Of a stretch of DNA of 64,000 nt, positions 24,701 to 35,960 are shown piece after piece. Every line of letters begins with the position of its first letter. The first letter of the stretch is position 1. The notes under the pieces were generated by a model, which saw nothing but the letters and a program-made list of their open reading frames with translations, was not told where the DNA came from and did no database searches. Origin of the DNA: Phycomyces nitens (lineage: Eukaryota > Mucoromycota > Mucoromycetes > Mucorales > Phycomycetaceae); the NCBI GenBank assembly GCA_022702545.1, contig JAHRBC010000007.1, positions 2,728,001 to 2,792,000 of the forward strand, written 5' to 3'. The position numbers and the translations under genes are program-made.

Positions 24701-24858
24701 ATATATTACTTACAAGAAGCTGTCTGCATAAAATGTCTGACAAGATCGTTATCAGCATGTCTTCGTGCTGTTTGGGCAGATACTGCTACAAATCCTTGGA
24801 CATCAAGAGAGCAGACTGAGCACTGGCATTGAACTTCGTTATTGAAAGTGTTGTACAT
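21789..24858 (-). pseudogene. Tnp2-family transposase of T2, three in-frame stops
   Basis: Exon 1 (24858-24714) carries a Cys-rich segment (VQCQCSVCSLD...ARRHADN). Two short acidic exons follow (ending near 24562, and at about 24440-24366), then the main exon from about 24318. The core has LTLNIDWFQPFDR, LVGLMPGPKEAK, CDIPAARKTCGFTSH...CHKCNRQF, DPMHNLFLGTSKQVM and YGYWLFSFERYNG. Stops lie near 23307 (after FSEWVP), near 22317 (after LSLGQ) and near 21915 (after EFAFA). No frameshift is needed to read through to the C-terminal end at 21789, so decay has been by point mutation. The convergent companion ends 85 bases away. Confidence 0.85.
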
Positions 24859-25600
24859 ATTGTTTAAAGAGGTTATAGGATTGATATAAAGAAAAGTGGT
24901 TCAGGAACATAGTTTATTTTGCTTGTTTTATAGTTCAGGAACCATTTACATTACGTACATGCCGTTATTATAAATATTAACAAATTCACTTAATGATTGT
25001 ATTTGGAAATTGACATTATTTCATTTTAAATATATGACTATATACCAAGTAGTTGTTTTGTATATACATCTTTTAATAATATGATATCATGTCTATTTCT
25101 CCAACTCTTCATTAACCAAAGTACATCGTCATTAAAATATACTTTAACTAAATATATATTTCAAGTAGTCTCAGCTGCACACTCTTGCCCATATTTGATA
25201 ATTTATTTTCAACATCCCCAAGAATATTAATTTCGCGACCTTCAAAAGACAGAGAAAATATCGTAGTTGAATAATCAACAAAAATAAAGACATATTCTAA
25301 TGTCCATCCAATAGAACTACTAAATATTCTTAACGCCGTCTAAAGTGAGCAATCAAGAAAAGGGCTAATCCAAGACCTATACTCCCCTCGTTTCAATTGA
25401 TGTATTCAGAGTTGAAATTGGGTATTTTTTGCAGTGTATAGAGTGGCTAATGGTACAAATTTGACTCCTGCCAAATAAAAATATACTTCTCTATACTATC
25501 ATCTCTGTTTTCTTACTTTCTGCTATAATAACATAGCATCAAAATTTACTGACTTAAAGAGTGAAGTATAATGTTAATAAAATATAGTATCCAAAAAAAT

Positions 25601-26661
25601 TTAATATTTTATGTGCAGTCCTTTGTTCTTTTGAAGTGCATACAGTTGATTTAGCATAGAATTACAATGTGCTGCATATACTTCAACTGGTATTTTGTAT
25701 CATTCATCTTTCAGCACTTGCTTCAATTCTCTTAGGTTCTTTGGCTGTGGTCTTCTGGCTCTTACCATTCTTCCGAGGTAAGCCTAGATATTTTCAATCA
25801 GGCTGAGATCTGGACTGTATGCAGGCCACTTCATCACCTCCAGATCTGCACTCTTTTGGTACTCTTTTACCATTCTGCTTTGATGACATGGAGCATTGTC
25901 TTGCTGAAAGATAAAAGAGTCATCTTGCTCATATTTCAAATTATTTTTGAATGGAATTAAGGTATTTTGGAGTATATTATTATACCCCCATTGCTCTAGG
26001 CTACCACTGATAATTTCTATTGGCCCAACACCACCAGACCAAACACATTCCCAGACCATTACATATCCTCCTCCACCTTGAATTCTGGGATGTACACAGT
26101 CTCTGTTATACTTCTCTGATCAAAGATGCTAAACTCTGAGGTTCTTGCACATTGGGAACAGCATAAATGTTGATTCATTGCTCCAAATCACTTGATCCCA
26201 GTGTTGATTCACCTGTTTGGCATAATGGGCAAAGGCAAGGCAGTTTCTGCAATGATATTCCATAAGCCACGGCTTATATACTGCTATACAAGACTTCATA
26301 TGAAGATTCTTGATAGCAGCACACATTGTATCCTTGCAAACGTATCTTCCCAGATTCACACCCATTATGCTGATCAGCATACTCAAACTGGCTGCTCAAT
26401 TTTTTTTATCTCTCTGTGCAAAATGCGCAAATCTTGTTCACCAAATATCCTTGAGGGTCCTTTGTGCCTGTGTGTAACTGTCATTCTAGTCTCTCTGTAT
26501 CTTTAAATTGTATTGTATACAGTATGGCATGTTATATTATATTACTCACAAATAGTTGATACTTTTTCTCCTGCCACAAAGGTATCAACAATCATTTCTC
26601 TGACTTCAATTGGGATCTCCTTTTGCTTAGGAGTATTGTCAGGAATGTTTACTGAAGACAT
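25601..26661 (-). pseudogene. Tc1-type DD34E transposase, degenerate
   Basis: A start at 26661 gives MSSVNIPDNTPKQKEIPIEVREMIV, an N-terminal helix-turn-helix-like segment, followed by an intron starting GTGAGT. Further on the first catalytic motif reads VIWSNEST, with Asn where Asp is normal. FQQDNAPCH gives the second Asp, and SPDLSLIENI gives the Glu 34 residues later, the DD34E spacing of Tc1. The Trp after IENI is a TAG, another stop follows near KDE, and the C-terminal end is at 25601. A stop and frame changes separate the N-terminal and central parts. The protein could not be active. Confidence 0.85.
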
Positions 26662-26780
26662 GGATAAAATCGAATTAAAAACAAAGGTTGTAGAAAAGAA
26701 AACAAACATAGGTGTACATATTTTATTTCAAAAAAATTGGGATTTCAAAGTTGTGTCATAACGAAATTGACCCCTCTGTA

Positions 26781-27400
26781 TAAACCAAAAATATAAATGT
26801 TTTTAAAAATTATGTCTTTGCGCACATATGTATGTATTTAAATATAAAATATAATAAAAATAAACTTTATTTGTCTTTGCGCGCATATAGCATATATTAT
26901 TATATTTAAAATATACAATACAATAAAAAGTGAAGGTTATAAAAAATTATAGTTCAACTCTATAATTTTGCATCAGTTAGACAAGGCAGCACAAGAGAAA
27001 GACAGGCAAGGGTGCAAGGTGCTTTTACAGGATAGGATGTCAGACAAAAAGTTAATCATACAGATATCTGGACCTGATTGGCCCATATATTTTGCGTGTG
27101 ACTGCTAACTTTTAATAATAATCTTTTTTCTCATTTAAATAATTATGAGTGCTATGCACTCTCTGAGGGCTCCCTGATTACCTCACAACTACAGACAGAA
27201 AGAAATATCAGGTTCTACTGCAAAAGCTTAATTATATGATTCTATATAAGAAATATACTGGAATCCGATTCTTCAGAGTCACTTGTGCCTGATTCTTTAT
27301 TTGAATTATAATTAAGTTTGAGAGTTTGGTAGGCTTCTTTCAGGGTGTCTGGCGATTCACTCCTCATGATGCTTCTCAAGCTTCAAGATCTGATACCTTG
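26781..27400. other. AT-rich stretch, no gene recognised
   Basis: Between the Tc1 right end and the gag fragment there is no open frame of useful size. A short near-repeat (CTTTGCGCRCATAT at about 26817 and 26875) is the only structure noticed. Confidence 0.6.
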
Positions 27401-27419
27401 AATAATTTTTTTTATTAGC

Positions 27420-27890
27420 CCTAACTCTGAGATAGTGAGCTCAGCAAATTGGTTCAAGTCTTTTGAATTTTTGATAGCCTTGGCCTTGGACTGGGCCCCT
27501 TTGCTTTGCTCAGGTTCTTTTGAGGCATTGTCCAACTCTTCATCAGGATTGAGCTCATGCTCAACATGTTGGACAAGTCTAAGTCATTCCTTATCATACA
27601 TTTTATAAAGTTTCTCAAATCTGTCGATGTATTCTCTTGAGGTTTCTTTGGGTTTCATCAAAAAATTGAGGGTCTTGTTCACCACTTTAGGAAGGCTAAC
27701 TCTTTTCCCAAATTCTTTGATAAATTCCTCCTTAAAGTTATCCCATGATTCAAAATCTTGATAGGCTGCCCATTTGTAGGCACTGCCACCTAGCCAATTC
27801 TCTACGTATTGCAGTTTGTTATTATTGTTCCACTTGTTGAACAATGCATTTTGTTCAAATCTTCTGAGCCAAAGCTCTGGATCCTTGCTC
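27420..27890 (-). pseudogene. Ty3/gypsy-type gag fragment
   Basis: The minus strand encodes QNALFNKWNNNNKLQYVENW, then GSAYKWAAYQ, WDNFKEEFIKEFG and SREYIDRFEKLYKMY, the pattern of the retrotransposon gag (capsid-like) domain: an aromatic-rich helix bundle with W..F...F...F. An in-frame stop follows YDKE, and a charged tail continues to about 27420. No reverse transcriptase, integrase or LTR is visible nearby, so this is an isolated fragment. Confidence 0.65.
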
Positions 27891-27899
27891 TTCTAGTAC

Positions 27900-28250
27900 T
27901 CAGGACACTTGATTGTTAATGTAGCTATTGTTTAATGAGTAAAAGATTTTGTTTGCTTTCCGAGAAAATATCAGGTCCTATTGTCCTTTTAATTGTACAA
28001 GCTGACTTGCAGGCTGTTATTCTCTTCTTGCAGAAGGCACCAAATGATATGAGTTGTAAACTTTATTGTAAAATAAAAGCCAATTATAGAACATGTTAGA
28101 TATAAGTAATAAGAAAAAATAGATAGAAATCATACTGAAAGTATGATCGTTGGTTTAGAGAATAATATAGATAAAAGTTTAGAAAATTGGAAGAGAAAGA
28201 GAAAATGATAAGACACTAGAATGGTCTTATTGTAATTGGGTGGTTACATT
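27900..28250. other. Intergenic AT-rich stretch, no gene recognised
   Basis: Only short frames. It probably includes the 3' end of the Merlin element, but no terminal repeat was identified. Confidence 0.5.
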
Positions 28251-28703
28251 TGAATTTAACTAGTGGAACCGAAATAGTGAGTAGAAACATTTAGCAAAAA
28301 TGGATGCAACTATTTCAGACCTATAAAACAATTATTAAATATACATTAATATTATATCTTAATAGTTTACCTTCAATTGTGTTGGTGTGTACACTATCAC
28401 TTGTCACATACTCAACACTGTGATTAACAGTTTTATGAGTATAATTACTGTTAATCACTGATTCCAGTCCTCCATATGCAGCCCAGAAATCAGTATAAAT
28501 AATACTTTCTGGTCTGACATACTTCTTTATGATCTGAAAGAGAGTTTCAGCATCTTTCTGGGGGACTGTCACCAAGAATGTCTTTCTCTCTGCTGTTCTC
28601 TCAATCCCCCCAAGAACTCAAACACCTTCAACATGGTGGCCTCTGTAGTACTTTCTCTTGCCAAACTTGTTTTCATCAATTTCAACAATGATAGGATTAC
28701 TAT
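28250..28703 (-). pseudogene. Merlin (IS1016-like) transposase, C-terminal half, cut by T3
   Basis: The minus strand reads NPIIVEIDENKFGKRKYYRGHHVEG (first catalytic Asp in EIDE), then after a TGA in place of Trp, GGIERTAERKTFLVTVPQKD, VRPESIIYTDFWAAYGG (second Asp) and SVHTNTIEG (the Glu). This is the DDE order of Merlin/ISXO2-like transposases. An intron appears to begin after IEG (GTAAAC at 28370) and end at 28321. The N-terminal half lies at 35121-35629, on the other side of T3. Confidence 0.85.
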
Positions 28704-28945
28704 CACTGGAAAAACTCCCAAATTTAGCATTGTATCAATGTGGCAAAAGGGTAGTGGAAATATAGAGCTTTTTTTCATCTCAGATATTTTTTTTACTTCA
28801 AATAAAAAGTGTAATTCTAATCCATCCTATTGGTTCGGGCAAAAGATTAAAAAACAATAGCTTTTTTTTCATCTATAAAATGACAGCAAATTAAAATATG
28901 TAGCACTTGTTTCCTTTTTTATCTCACAATCGAATCATATAAACA

Positions 28946-31900
28946 ATGTCTTCTATTTCCGCTCTTAACAACACTGCCTGTTACTGCAACAAATGCAACA
29001 ACAACCAGCAAGGATTCTCTATTGTATCCAAGCGCACTTCCCAGCGTCATGCCAAAAGAGCAAGATTTGAAGAAGTCTTGGATTTTGAAAACAGTATGTT
29101 ATTTTCAATATTAATTTTATCTTTGCTGCGCAATAATAACCATTAGCCTTTAATTGAACTCAGGCACACAAAGTGCCGTGATGGACGTTGATGTTGAGGG
29201 TAAAAAATATTTATTTGAAAACCAGTACAGGGCAATAAACTAATGTATTCTATATTTGTAGCAATCCCGACCTCTCAATCCGAATCCATGGAAACGGATG
29301 GTCAGGTCGGCCTACCATTTTTGGATTCCGTCCCGATGTCTGACGATGATTCAGTTGACAATGAGGCCAATGGCGATGGCGCCGAAATCACCGATGACTC
29401 TGACAATGACAGCGATGATGAAGCCGATGATGAAGAGATTGAGGTCGAGGAGTTTGACAGTGAAGGTCAGTATAGAATAGCTACAATACAAAAGCAAGCA
29501 AAAATTGAGTGTTAATAATTTTCCTTTTTAAATAATAGACCCTTTTGCTACTCCTGGTATGCCCGAAAACCCAGTGCACAGGGCAATTGCCATTTTCGTT
29601 GTTCTGTTTGCATCCCGTTATGTGGTCGATAAGGGTGCTGTTGTCTTGATTGAGTTCATCAACAAACTCTTGACGATTTACGGACAGGACTTCCAATTGC
29701 CTTCAAGCCTTTCTGGTCTCCAAAGCATGACGGGTTTCACTGCCTTGACCAAGGGTGTAAAGAGATTCGTTGTGTGCCAGGATTGCCACACGGTTTATGA
29801 GGAAGCTGGGTCTGCTCCCCTTCAGTGCAGTTCCGCCAAGCTCGGTTCCGTTTCTCCATGTGGTTGCCAATTGATGAAGCAATCATCATCTGGTGCTTTA
29901 GTCCCAAAACGTCAATACAACTACCAGTCCGTCAAGCAGGCGTTGAGAGTCCTTTTCCTCCGCCCGGATTTCGAAAGCAAGATCAGACAATGGAACCAGG
30001 AGTTGAAGATCGTTGATACAATGTGCGACGTTTATGATGGTGCGATGTGGAAGGGGTTGAAGGACAAGAACGGCGTTCCCTTTGTTGAAGACTCGCGCTC
30101 ACTCATGTTGACTCTCAACATTGATTGGTTTCAGCCATTCGATGGTATCAGCCATTCCTCTGGAGCAATTTACCTCGCAATCAACAATTTGCCTCGAGAG
30201 GATAGGTTCAAGGCAGAGAACGTGATTCTTGTTGGTCTGATGCCTGGGCCAAAAGAACCAAGATCAGAGGAGATTAACAACTACCTCAAGCCCTTGGTCG
30301 ACGAGTTGGAGCAGCTGTATGTTGGAATGGCCATTCCAAGTTATGAAAACCCAAGTGGAGTAACTGTCCGTGCTGCACTCTTCATGGTTGCATGTGATAT
30401 CCCTGCCGCCAGGAAAACCAGTGGATTCACGTCTCATAACAGTACCCATGCATGCTACAAATGCAGTCGTAGTTTCTCTCGCTTGGAAGGGACAAACAAT
30501 GTCGATTTTCGTGGTTTTGATTTCTGTGCGTGGAGACTTGCAAATGGTGCTCAAAACCGGGTGCATGCTGAGGAGTGGAAGAGTGCAAGTACGCCCTCAG
30601 AAAGGCATCAGCTGGAGGTCGAAAATGGTGTTCGATGGTCGCAGTTGCATCGCCTTGGATACTTTGATCTAGTACGTGGAACGATCATTGATCCCATGCA
30701 CAACCTATTCCTGGGAACGGCGAAGAGGATGGTCGAGACGTGGACTGCCAGTGGTCTGATCACAGACAACAATCTTCGTGAGATGCAGAGGGTGGCAGAG
30801 ACCATGGTGTTGCCTGCGGATTACGCAGTGTTGAAGACGAAGATTGGGAAGGGATTTCCCCATATGAAGGCCGACGAGTGGAAATCCTGGGTGCTTGTTT
30901 ACTCCCCTACTCTGTTGAAGACCGTTCTCCCTGCTGCCAAGTTCAAGAATTGGATTAGCTTTGTCGACGCCTGCCGCCTCTTGATAAAGCCAGCCATCAC
31001 TTTTGACGAACTTGATGAAGCCCATAGTCACCTGGAGAAATTTGGTCAAGCCTGCGAACAACAATACCCACACACTGTCCTCACCTGCAATATGCACCTA
31101 CACCTCCATCTTCGCGAGACCATTCGTGATTTTGGACCAGTGTACGGCTATTGGCTCTTTGGGTTTGAGAGATACAATGGGTTGTTGAAGAACATCGAGA
31201 CAAACAGAAGAGACGGGTTCGAGTCAACATTTATGAAAACATTTGTCCAGAATTCGTACAAGGAGGACTATACGAATGCCATCCTCAAGTCATCAGTATC
31301 TGCTCCTTTCCTTCCTCTCTTAGCCAAACTTTCTTCGTCCTTTGCCACCTTGTCTCCACCTGCACCTGCACCTGCACCAACACGACGCCCATTCCGAATT
31401 CAAAATTTTGTGGATGCATCCCAAGATTCCGAATTCCCGATCAAGGGTAATGAGCCTCTTCCACCCTCTGCGTTTCCTCTCCAAGCTAGGCCAGCAACAG
31501 CAATGAGTGATGGCGACTATCCTCATTTGTTGGAGTATTATAAGGATACTTATGACATTTCTGAGCTGGAGAGCTATCAATACGCCACTTCTTCTTTGCT
31601 GTTTGTCGACAATCAGATAACAAAGATAAAGTCAATCAATCTTCTTGGGCAGATCTATCATGGTCACAATGGCTCTGGCAAGGGTGGATCATATATTCAA
31701 GCTTTGTTTGGCACTAGTACGGGTGAGAACCAGACTGCATATACTGGACAAATACAGTATATGTTTGTCCACAACTTTACGCCGCCTCTCTCTGCCTCTG
31801 TTCGTCCAAATCGCCAATCATATCAAAGTCAGCATGTTTTCGCCTTTGTGAGATGGTATGGTGTGTCCTATGATCGTTCGCGTGAGGATGAAGGTGTTGA

Positions 31901-31967
31901 TATATGTTTGCCCGGCTTTTCTCCCCCAGTCATGAGTGCATCTTGCCAGTGCATCGCCTTCTTTTAG
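28946..31967 (+). CDS. Tnp2-family transposase of T3, nearly full length, late frameshift
   Basis: Exons 28946-29093 (148 nt), 29164-29199 (36 nt), 29262-29465 (204 nt) and 29539-31967; the first three match T1 exactly in length. Order along the protein: Cys/His segment (CYCNKCNNN...QRHAKRAR, residues about 13-40), acidic region (about 65-130), core beginning PENPVHRAIAIFVV, LTLNIDWFQPFDG, LVGLMPGPKEPR, CDIPAARKTSGFTSH...CYKC, DPMHNLFLGTAKRM and YGYWLFGFERYNG, then an Ala-Pro linker (PPAPAPAPAP) and a C-terminal domain (SINLLGQIYHGHNGSG, HVFAFVRWYG). Compared with T7 one base is missing near 31925, which replaces the last 40-odd residues; the undamaged frame would end at 32050. Catalytic motifs are intact. 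It acts presumably in the nucleus on CACTG ends. Confidence 0.85.
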
Positions 31968-32176
31968 AAGTTGCGACTGCCACGCACACAAGCCGAAATG
32001 GCGTGAAGAGGATGCTGGTCATCCCTTTGCCCAAAAAGCTTTGCATATAATAAATAAATAAATATCTTTTCTCTTTCATAAAAAAAAACAAACAGAAATA
32101 GCATTGCCTTTATAAATGTTGTCAAAACGTAATGCGTGTCAAAAAAATAGATGGATAGATAAAAAAAATATTTTAT

Positions 32177-33358
32177 TAAAGCCCATGTCTAAGAGCCCAC
32201 TGAGGAAGACTGGGATTAAAATTAGTCGGGACTGCCACGTCCACAGTTCTGGCATAAACCCTTGACAACATTTGATGAGCATTTGCTCCAAGTTGGAGAT
32301 CAACGAATCTGTCAACGACTTGGATGAATCAGTTAAACTATCAATTGCGCATCAGTAATCTACAGTCATTCAATATACTATTTATAATCAGCTCAACAAC
32401 TCACTTCATTGCTTCTCCAACTTGGGCGAATTGTGCGAACCACACGTCTTCTTCCTGCTTCAGAGACTTCGTCATCTGATTCTCCCTCGGACATTGCTCC
32501 CTTTTGGAGTGCACCTATGCAGTTCCAACCCATCTCCTGGTTGATCTCAGCCCTGTTATTGTCATATGCTGCCAAACGACGAGCATAGTTCTACAAATAT
32601 TATTATTAATATGTGTTTAATAGATTTTTAATATATTGCAAACAACTTACTTCGTTTGCACGACCAGATCTTCGTGAACGTCTGTTCAACGCAGCCCTCA
32701 CAGCAGGAGACTCTCTCACTTTTTGGCATCTACTAATGAAATTCTTGTGGAGCCTCTCACGAAGATCCTTTTGCCTCATTCCGTCGCCAGCAAACTTGCG
32801 CCCCAGGTAGACGAGCATTCGATCAACCAACTCCTTGTTGGGAGTCACGTTGAAGTGAACATCGGTGTTCCACCTGGGCTTATCGTTGTTGGCCTCTACT
32901 TCTGCTGGGACAGTTGACCGAAACTTTGGATTCCACATGAATTTGCGGATCGCAGCCTAATAATATATAAAAGTTAACAAACTGATAGTATAGTCTTTGC
33001 TCTTTAGTATAATACTTACATAAACCTCTGTGGAAACTCTCTTGCTGGGGTTTGACAAAGCAATGGGATCCGTCACAACAACATTGCTAGTTGCACTGGT
33101 GGAGGCAACAGGAGCAGCAGGAGCAGCAGGAGCAGCAGGAGCAGCCTCAACGAAATTATCAATGGCAGTGATAGTCTCACGGTTTCCTACAATAATGACA
33201 CCAAGTCTGGAATCCATCGTTACAAGTCTGGCGTTTGATGTCACCATCTCGCCTTCCATAATGGTCATCTTGTTCTCCATGGCAACAAGCTTTTCCAATA
33301 TCAGATCCATGTCAGCAGTAGCAGGACGAGGAGCAATTGTTCTTCTTTGGTTAACCAT
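32177..33358 (-). pseudogene. Companion gene of T3, stop at start of exon 4
   Basis: Exons 33358-33021, 32956-32651 (306 nt), 32590-32405 (186 nt) and 32337-32177. Close to T1: MVNQRRTIAPRP, a helical segment (LILEKLVAMENKMTIMEGEM), TMDSRLGVIIVGNRE, an AAPAAPAAP run, PRWNTDVHFNVTPNKELVDR, EMGWNC, EGESDDEVSEAGRRR and RPSWRSNE (Asn for the usual Asp). The third codon of exon 4 is TGA where T1 has CGA, which would remove the last 50 residues; the frame otherwise continues to WALRHGL at 32177. A product lacking exon 4 might still be made. Confidence 0.8.
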
Positions 33359-33472
33359 TTTCTAGAATATGGTAAAGTATATTTCGATTATAATTATTAG
33401 TTTTTGTTCAATTGAAATAAAAATAAATATAATATACGTACAAAAACTGTTTGAGTGGGTGGGTGAGTAAGT

Positions 33473-33487
33473 GTGTGTGTGTGTGGG
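33473..33487. repeat. Short GT microsatellite upstream of the T3 companion
   Basis: A GTGTGTGTGTGTGTG run about 115 bases upstream of the companion start, at the position of the longer AC run in T1. Confidence 0.7.
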
Positions 33488-33797
33488 TTGTTGTAAAAGT
33501 AAGAGAGGTTGAATACTATCAAAAAGGCCGTTATATATAGGCATTTTGAATGACTATAAAGATGTTCCTCTATTGTCTTGAAGCACTGAGATGCAAATCG
33601 GCCTTGATATTGTTTTTGGGCTCAATCCATCACACCTTCCGCAGCATGTTTCAAAGGTGAAAAATTTTTCAGATTCTCTCCTTTTTCTTTGGTTCCCTTT
33701 ATTTTTCCTTTTGCTTGCTTTTTTGATATCGGCGCCTTTCTCTGGTAAGACATTTTTTATACCTCTTTATACACACAAATTAACCTCTTTTTCATAG

Positions 33798-34531
33798 ATG
33801 TGCGCTCCCATTGCAACTCATCCTTTCCACAATGGCCATCTAGACAAATACTCACTGGCCGCATTCACTGGTACCATCATCTTGATAAAAATTATTTTCA
33901 CTTCTCTCTCAGATTAGCCAAACAACTTATATAAGGATGCCATCGGCACCAGGTAAAAAATTTCTTTCAATCATACTTGTTCCCTCTCTGACTCTATTCC
34001 ATTGTAGACTGCCCTGTCTATTCACGCCATCGGCCTCCTCCATCATTCGCAATTGTAATCATAAAGGTAATATTCTTTATAAATCTCTTTTTGCTTATTC
34101 AAAATATTATTCAGACTATTTATTAATAATTATTATTATGTGTTTTATAGGCTCCTTTGGTCTTTCTTTGCACACCATGCCCCCTACTTTGATAACCCAT
34201 TTGGCTCCTGGTATGTAAATTAAATATATCATCACTCTGTTCACCCATATTAATTTTTATTCCCTTTTTTATAGTAAAACCCGCCACACAGCCCATCCAG
34301 CCTTACAATTCAAGTCCCCTTTGCCCACTCTTGCCCATCTCTTGCAATGTAAGTATCTTTTGTCACACAAAAATTTCCTCTTTGTATCCCATATCAATAA
34401 CACTTCTTTATCTTTTACAGAACACTCCCGCAGCCCAAAAAATCGTTGGATATTCATATTTTTGCAGGTATTTTTTATGTAGAAAAATATTCCATCCAAA
34501 TAGCAGCAAGCAACCGGGTAGAAACGGCTAG
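33798..34531 (+). other. Chain of short exon-like segments divergent from the T3 companion
   Basis: Counterpart of 5603-4903 in T1. Segments with splice signals at both sides begin at 33798 (MCAPIATHPFHNGHLDKYS), followed by others encoding LPCLFTPSASSIIRNCNHK, SFGLSLHTMPPTLITHLAP, KPATQPIQPYNSSPLCP and a last piece ending PGRNG at 34531. The second segment has TAG where T1 has TGG. An upstream frame from 33591 has a hydrophobic stretch (LLFLWFPLFFLLLAFLI), but T1 is frameshifted there. On the minus strand a 115-codon ORF (34616-34269) is conserved with T1 4783-5130. Either strand could be the functional one. Confidence 0.35.
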
Positions 34532-35120
34532 GCATAGGAATAGGCGTAATAGTAGACCCTGAACCTAGAAACATTCTATTCTTTCTAATAAAAATAAAAA
34601 CGTAAAACATTACCAATCAATTATAAACGGGAAATCAAATAATGGGTGATATATTACTGGTGAAGAAGGATAAAGAAGCTTTCAATCCATTCATTTAATT
34701 GGCTTTCATGAAGAGTATGCTCAATATTTTCGATAAATACACGACCATGTATTTTCATGAATATATGATTCTCCCAATATTTCCAGGTCCATAAATACGG
34801 CACCAAAATAGAACCGTACTTTTAAATATTTCTTTTTGTTTTTCCAGATCAGATCAGTACACCGAAAGTGCTAACAGCCCTCACCTGCGGCACATTATTT
34901 CAAAAATCCACTACTAGATAGCACGTCAACGAGATAGCTGACAAGGTAGCTTGTCTCATAGTCGGAAAAAAAACCACCCTATGTTAAAACATCGCTTTAT
35001 AGTACAGCATTGCCACTTTTACGTTATTGGAATTTCTTTATTTTTTGCAGTGTATTGCTGTCTAATCTACCTATTTTTTATATTAATATATAGGTCATAA
35101 ATAAATAATTATATTACTTA

Positions 35121-35629
35121 CCAATTTGAATGTCTTCATTCATTAAATCCATTTGAATGAGCTGATGGATCTCAGAAATCAGATTTCTAGTACTTTCTGG
35201 AGAACACCCAAGCATGATACTGATTCTCATTCTTGGGATCTTGTTTAACCAGTAAAACATGCCTTCCAAGACCAGATTTACTGGCAGATGTCTCTTGGCA
35301 AAGAAAGAATCTATTCTTTCTGTTTTTCTCTCTCTTCTGCAGCACTGCTGTCCTTGGATATTTGTACCACTGCATCTGTAGCTAAATCCCCTATGTCTTT
35401 CAAAGATATATCCCATGGGGTTTCTACCAGAACAAGTAAAAATTAGGTGATTTCTTGGATAATACACTCCCATAGCAATTAAATATCTATTAATTTTTTA
35501 AATTAATAAAATATATTTCATATATAATTATACTTACTGCTTAGTAGATTCAATATCAACTGTAGTCATTGTGATCCATCTTGTAGTTGGCAGTGAAGGG
35601 AAAGAAAGAACTTGAGTAGTGATTGACAT
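35121..35629 (-). pseudogene. Merlin transposase, N-terminal half, cut by T3
   Basis: Exon 1 (35629-35538) begins MSITTQVLSFPSLPTTRWIT and joins through a GTAAGT intron to exon 2 (about 35490-35121), encoding YLIAMGVYYPRNHLIF, an RCSG...QCCRRERKTERIDSFF zinc-binding-like segment, LEGMFYWLNKIPRM and MNEDIQIG. A GTAAGT follows at once. This is the usual N-terminal half of Merlin/ISXO2-like proteins. With T3 removed, the intron acceptor (ACAG) would lie just beside the insertion point, so T3 landed at the 3' end of an intron or the first bases of the next exon. Reading phase across this intron does not match perfectly, suggesting an additional small indel. Confidence 0.8.
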
Positions 35630-35751
35630 AATTATAAAAAGATGAACTTGTAGAAAGAAAAGTAAAGAAGAATAGTAAAAATTAGATCTCTATTTATTAA
35701 TTTATCTAAAAAACCAGTCATATAAAAAATTAAATTTTTGCAACTCCTCTA

Positions 35752-35960
35752 TACCAGTCACTGTTTTATGACTCATTTATATTGGCCACTGTTTTATAAC
35801 TCACTTATATTGGCCACTGTTTTATGACTCATTTATATTGGTCACTGTTTTATGACTCATTTATACAAGTCACTTGTTTATAACTCATTCATACCAGCTG
35901 CTATATTATAACTCATTTATATTAATTAATATATTATGACTTATTTTAATATAATTAAAT
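35752..35960. repeat. Minisatellite, about 28 bp unit, roughly seven copies
   Basis: The unit CACTGTTTTATGACTCATTT plus ATATTGGC recurs in direct order with growing divergence to the right (CACTTGTTTATAACTCATTC, then ATATTATGACTTATTTTAAT). It sits just upstream of the Merlin gene start. No coding capacity. Confidence 0.85.

Larger units (their letters stand above)
13536..25436. mobile_element. T2: CACTG transposon (about 6.5 kb net) containing K2 and K4
   Basis: The left terminus at 13536 reads CACTGGAAAAAG and the right end at 25436, read inward, is CACTGCAAAAAATACCC. TAT flanks both (13533-13535 and 25437-25439). Subtracting K2 (3652 bp) and K4 (1745 bp) plus their 3 bp duplications leaves about 6.5 kb, the size of the other T elements. 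The companion start then lies about 1.5 kb from the terminus, as in T1 and T3. Contents are a companion pseudogene (20464-21703) and a convergent transposase pseudogene (24858-21789). An inverted repeat (GGTGGAGAAATAT and its complement, 13562-13632) lies close to the left end. Stretches 17401-18403 and 20155-20463 hold no gene. Confidence 0.75.
13527..26778 (-). mobile_element. Tc1/mariner element split by T2
   Basis: The right end at 26778, read inward on the minus strand, begins CAGAGGGGTCAATTTCG and is followed by TA. Joining 13535 to 25440, after removing T2 and one TAT, gives a left end beginning CAGTCC at 13527, preceded by TA. The inner parts of the two ends align without gaps (TAATGGTACAAATTTGA against TTATGACACAACTTTGA). 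Net length without T2 is 1348 bp, normal for Tc1. The left-end assignment depends on the T2 boundaries; the two inferences support each other. Confidence 0.7.
28704..35052. mobile_element. T3: complete 6.35 kb CACTG transposon nested in Merlin
   Basis: The left end reads CACTGGAAAAACTCCC at 28704. The right end at 35052, read inward, is CACTGCAAAAAATAAAG. TAT flanks both (28701-28703 and 35053-35055). The orientation is opposite to T1: transposase on plus (28946-32050), companion on minus (33358-32177), spliced-looking segment on plus (33798-34531). The flanks are the two halves of one Merlin transposase gene, which independently confirms both boundaries. Stretch 34617-35052 holds no gene. 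Confidence 0.93.

Noticed and set aside
33030..33365. Open frame of 111 codons opposite the T3 companion exon 1, Ala-rich
   Set aside because: Shadow of the companion's Ala/Pro run on the other strand; the companion frame is supported by splice sites and paralogs.
35114..35122. Simple in-frame continuation of the Merlin ORF across T3 without an intron
   Set aside because: The flanking GTAAGT and the T-rich tract ending in ACAG fit an intron better once T3 and its TAT duplication are defined; a direct join would require different T3 ends.
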